This document shows positions 60,621-64,000 of a DNA stretch of 64,000 nt, one piece after another (within the stretch, counting starts at the first letter, position 1; every line of letters starts with the position of its first letter). The notes under the pieces were generated by a model, which was given only the letters and a program-made list of their open reading frames with translations, made no database searches and was not told the origin of the DNA. Where the stretch lies: positions 54,971 to 118,970 of the forward strand of contig LLCB01000177.1 in the NCBI GenBank assembly GCA_001414345.1, read 5' to 3'. Origin of the DNA: Hymenoscyphus infarciens (lineage: Eukaryota > Ascomycota > Leotiomycetes > Helotiales > Helotiaceae). Made by a program: the position numbers and the translations under genes.

Positions 60621-61960
60621 CTCCGTTCATCACTCCCTTCTTCCTCGATTGCTCTCCCATTGCCACGTGTGTCTTTGCGGACCAAAAACAGAACGTGACG
60701 AATCCATGACTCTGCCCTCCAATCTGAGCGTCGAGAAAATGTAAGTTTGTCAAACTTTTCCCCTGGTGAGTTTACGAAGACTAATAATACTCGAGACGTG
60801 TTGTAAAGCGAAAGATGATCGCCGTGAAAAATGAGTTTGGAAGAACTAACTGAACACTATTGGATTCGGAACGTAAATCAATAGCTAAAAACTTTCGTGG
60901 GGATTAATTGCGAGTCATTTGCATCGAAGTGAAGCCTCCTGACTTGGCTGAAGCCAGCCCAACAAGTGATCCCGAACCTTTCATCATAGTTGAATATCAA
61001 GCAAAATCGAAACTCGAACAAGAAACAAGCGAGGAGAGAGAAGGGAAATAAAAGGGTGAGAACGATCGCCAGCCAAGGCCTTGAGTTGTGAAAATCATCT
61101 CAAAGCCCCAACCCGGAAAATGGGGAGAGACCACACTGCCCAAACACCCGGAAACATCTCCACGAACCATGACGTGCATCGCAATTGTTTGAATCCCATC
61201 ATGGGAATGCAATGGAAGGGGGGGTTCTTTGACCCCGGACTATTTCCTCCATACTTAACAGGAGTATGGCATTTCGCCAAAAGGGATTATAAAGCAAACA
61301 TTAGCTCTTCTCTGCCACAAGTGATGAGACTCGTGATGAGACGACCTCGGCTTGTATAAATGTCCGACGAGGTACGTCCTTGAATGCTTTGCAAACATCA
61401 ACCCCCCGGAGCGTTCTCTCCTTTGAGGCTTTGAAAGAAGGGGATTCATCACTAGCTTGTTTGTCGATACTGTACTTGGAGTGATGCTTTTTCGTTAAGT
61501 TTTGATTTCCATAAATCGGCTTAGGGAAATGGAGAGTTATTAAACCTCAAAAAGATATAGGAGAAGCTGAAGAAAGACGAGACGAGAAACCGTTGGACCC
61601 CGAAAAGCCATTCCTCAATTCCACATCCATAATCTTCTGTACAGCAGTAGTGCACCACCTAGTAGTTAGCCGAAAACTTCCACATTCACGAGCTAGTTTT
61701 GAACTGCCGAAGAAGCCGACTGACTACTAGTGTTTCGCCAATCATTTCTCACCTAGCCTTCGGACGCGAGCTCCGCTTCATATGCTTCGATTTCACGATC
61801 TAGACCCTCCGCTAAGAAGTTGCTAAGCCCAATTATCACTCCACTCCAGTAATCTCGCATTTGCTTGATAGTTCATGAACGGAGCTAGAACCGAGAGAAG
61901 AATGAAAGCTGAGATACAACCAAGTAACAAGTGTAGCGTTTTCAGCATAATCAATTTATG

Positions 61961-62077
61961 ACCGAGTACTATCCCCCCCCCTTAAGTAAATGTAATCGCA
62001 CGGCCGCTGTGCCATACTAAATGTCTGTGCACTCTACATTTAGTTCCGGGGGGGGGATAGTAACGAACATACTCGGT
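61961..62077. repeat. Small foldback (MITE-like) element
   Basis: The inner arms ACTATCCCCCCCCC (61968-61981) and their reverse complement (62048-62061) match perfectly. The next 13 bases also pair apart from a few mismatches (TTAAGTAAATGTA against GGAACTAAATGTA). Outside them ACCGAGT (61961-61967) and ACTCGGT (62071-62077) pair again. The 94-bp inner unit has no coding capacity. Confidence 0.7.
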
Positions 62078-62460
62078 GTTCGGAGACGTGGCAAGCTGTC
62101 CTATGGTACGGAGTTGACAGCTACCTTCTGTACCGTACTGTAAGTACAGTACCCACCCACTTTGCTGAGATATCGATCCCAGATAAAGTTTTGAGAATCT
62201 GGGGAACCCGCTCCGGGAAATCAAATCGGCGATCACTTGAGGGCCAGGGCGTGGAAAATCTTGTTCTTTTCAATCAAGGTTCGAATTGAAGCTTGGAAGC
62301 TGGAATCCGTAACCTTGGTGATGGCGGGGTCTTTGGATTTACGATTTACGGACATAATGCGAGGTTGTCCGAGGACATTTGTAGGCTGGTGAGTAAGGTA
62401 CCCTTTCTTTTAAGGCCCATATTAGTTCACCACAGGCATACAAAAAGAAGCGAGCCCGAG

Positions 62461-62505
62461 CCTTAGGAGGGCTAGGTCATAACGTTATGACCAGCCCTCC
62501 TAAGG
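62461..62505. repeat. Near-perfect 45-bp palindrome
   Basis: CCTTAGGAGGGCT-A-GGTCATAAC is followed directly by GTTATGACC-A-GCCCTCCTAAGG. The arms are complementary except for one missing base. It would form a long hairpin with almost no loop. Confidence 0.9.
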
Positions 62506-62814
62506 GCCATATAACTCGTCTAACGTCGGTATAACCACGTCGCCTTTTGAGCTTTGTCAGCGCGCAGGTATCACGTGTAAAATCGGCCTTTAACGGCATT
62601 AAAAGAAACGTGACTAAAAGGACTAAAAAGTATTATATATTATTTAATTAAATATATGTTTCTATATATACGTTTAGTAGATAATAGAGTAGAAGGCTTA
62701 AAAGAGATAAGTTCTAGAGATATTTAATATATAATAGAATAAAAGATTTATATTTTAAATAATTAATAAACTAGAAGTATATAAGTAATTAATTAAGTAT
62801 TTGAAAACATTAGT

Positions 62815-64000
62815 TTAAAGAAGACTTTTAGTCTATTCTATACTAAAAGTAGATGGTTTTTAGTCTATAATAGACTAAAAGTATATAAATAAATAATTAG
62901 TTAATTAGAAAGGTTATATAAAAGAGGACTTTTAGTCTATTATAGACTAAAAGTAGGTGGTTTTTAGTCTATAATAGACTAAAAGTATATATTTAAATAA
63001 TTAGTTAATTAGAAAGGTTATATAAAAGAGGACTTTTAGTCTCTTATATACTAAAGGTAGATGGTTTCTAGTATATAATAGACTAAAAGTAGGTGGTTTT
63101 TAGTCTATATTAGACTAAAAGTATATAATTAAATAATTAGTTAATTAGAAAGATTATATAAAAGAGGACTTTTAGTCTATTATAGACTAAAAGTAGATAG
63201 TTTCTAATATATAATAGACTGAAAGCAGGTGGTTTTTAGTCTATAATAGACTAAAAGCATATAAATAAATAATTAGTTAATTAGAAAGATTATATAAAAG
63301 AGGACTTTTAGTCTCTTATATACTAAAAGTAGATGGTTTCTAGTATATAATAGACTAAAATTAGGTGGTTTTTAGTCTATAATAGACTAAAAGTATATAA
63401 TTAAATAATTAGTTAATTAGAAAGGTTATATAAAAGAGGAGTTTTAGTATATAATAGACTAAAACTAGGTGGTTTCTAGTCTATAATAGACTAAAAGTAG
63501 GTGGTTTTTAGTCTATAATAGACTAAAAGCATATAAATAAATAATTAGTTAATTAGAAAGGTTATATAAAAGAGAACTTTTAGTCTATTATAGACTAAAA
63601 GTAGGTGGTTTTTAGTCTATAATAGACTAAAAGTATATAAATAAATAATTAGTTAATTAGAGAGGTTATATAAAAGAGGACTTTTAGTCTATTATAGACT
63701 AAAAGTAGGTGGTTTTTAGTCTATAATAGACTAAAAGCATATAAATAAATAATTAGTTAATTAGAAAGGTTATATAAAAGAGGACTTTTACTCTATTATA
63801 GACTAAAAGTAGGTGGTTTTTAGTCTATAATAGACTAAAAGCATATAAATAAATAATTAGTTAATTAGAAAGATTATATAAAAGAGGAGTTTTAGTATAT
63901 AATAGACTAAAAGTAGGTGGTTTCTAGTCTATAATAGACTAAAAGTAGGTGGTTTTTAGTCTATAATAGACTAAAAGCATATAAATAAATAATTAGTTAA
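62815..64000. repeat. Palindromic satellite array with 104- and 136-bp units, open at the right edge
   Basis: The landmark AGGTTATATAAAAGAG (or AGATTATATAAAAGAG) occurs at about 62911, 63015, 63151, 63287, 63423, 63559, 63663, 63767 and 63871. The intervals are 104, 136, 136, 136, 136, 104, 104 and 104. Each unit holds two or three palindromes with an 11-base arm TTTTAGTCTAT, separated by GTAGGTGG. The 136-bp unit equals the 104-bp unit plus one 32-bp palindrome module. ATAATTAGTTAATTAGAAAG links the units. The array continues beyond the window. Confidence 0.95.

Larger units (their letters stand above)
60621..62814. other. Gene-poor region with two palindromic structures
   Basis: Short frames on both strands show no conserved protein. 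A foldback structure lies at 61961-62077 and a near-perfect 45-bp palindrome at 62461-62505. A GTACTGTA/TACAGTAC palindrome lies near 62136-62153. From about 62610 the sequence turns AT-rich. Confidence 0.55.

Noticed and set aside
62815..64000. CRISPR-like array
   Set aside because: The material between palindromes is itself repeated rather than made of unique spacers, and the genome is fungal.

Overview
The window looks like nuclear DNA of a filamentous ascomycete (Pezizomycotina; Leotiomycetes would fit, but this is a guess). The genes have short introns with GT..AG ends and CTAAC/CTAAT branch sites. Several proteins belong to fungal families. Long blocks are extremely AT-rich, and their reading frames are broken almost only by TAA/TAG codons that C-to-T or G-to-A changes would create. 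That is the signature of repeat-induced point mutation (RIP). Gene-bearing, GC-balanced segments alternate with these RIP-mutated transposon blocks.

Layout: 1-3337 is intergenic DNA. 3338-6214 is an intact acrB-like gene. About 7000-20170 is a RIP block with Ty1/copia elements, one with both LTRs on the minus strand and an inverted partial relative. 20351-22067 encodes the DNA primase large subunit (PRI2), with an MCB box in its very short promoter. 22815-25706 encodes a TPR/DUF4470 protein. Its 3' flank is partly duplicated, and the duplicate carries a 499-bp hAT-like element. 28500-34500 is RIP-mutated DNA with several repeat families and a few unmutated islands. 34549-42345 is a Ty1/copia element on the plus strand with an unexpected antisense frame. 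42586-43688 is a broken esterase. 44102-48087 is an intact A-T-R-SDR enzyme matching fungal glycine betaine reductase (ATRR).

50085-61000 is an accessory locus where every gene is decayed. It holds an NLR-like gene joining a Zn2Cys6 cluster, an alpha/beta hydrolase and a NACHT domain, plus a second broken gene downstream of it and two tandem fructosamine-kinase-like pseudogenes. The NLR-like gene is split by a 5.4-kb tyrosine-recombinase (DIRS/Ngaro-type) retrotransposon at 51605-56993. That element has recognisable RT, RNase H and recombinase motifs and a repeat layout resembling split direct repeats. RIP has spread from it into the host exon and damaged the NACHT P-loop. 62815-64000 is a palindromic satellite built from 104- and 136-bp units that runs off the window.

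The intact genes (acrB-like, PRI2, TPR/DUF4470, ATRR) are conserved core functions and do not form a pathway together. The most distinctive biology is the NLR/retrotransposon locus, the antisense frame in the copia element, the hAT-like insertion with a paralogous empty site, and the satellite.
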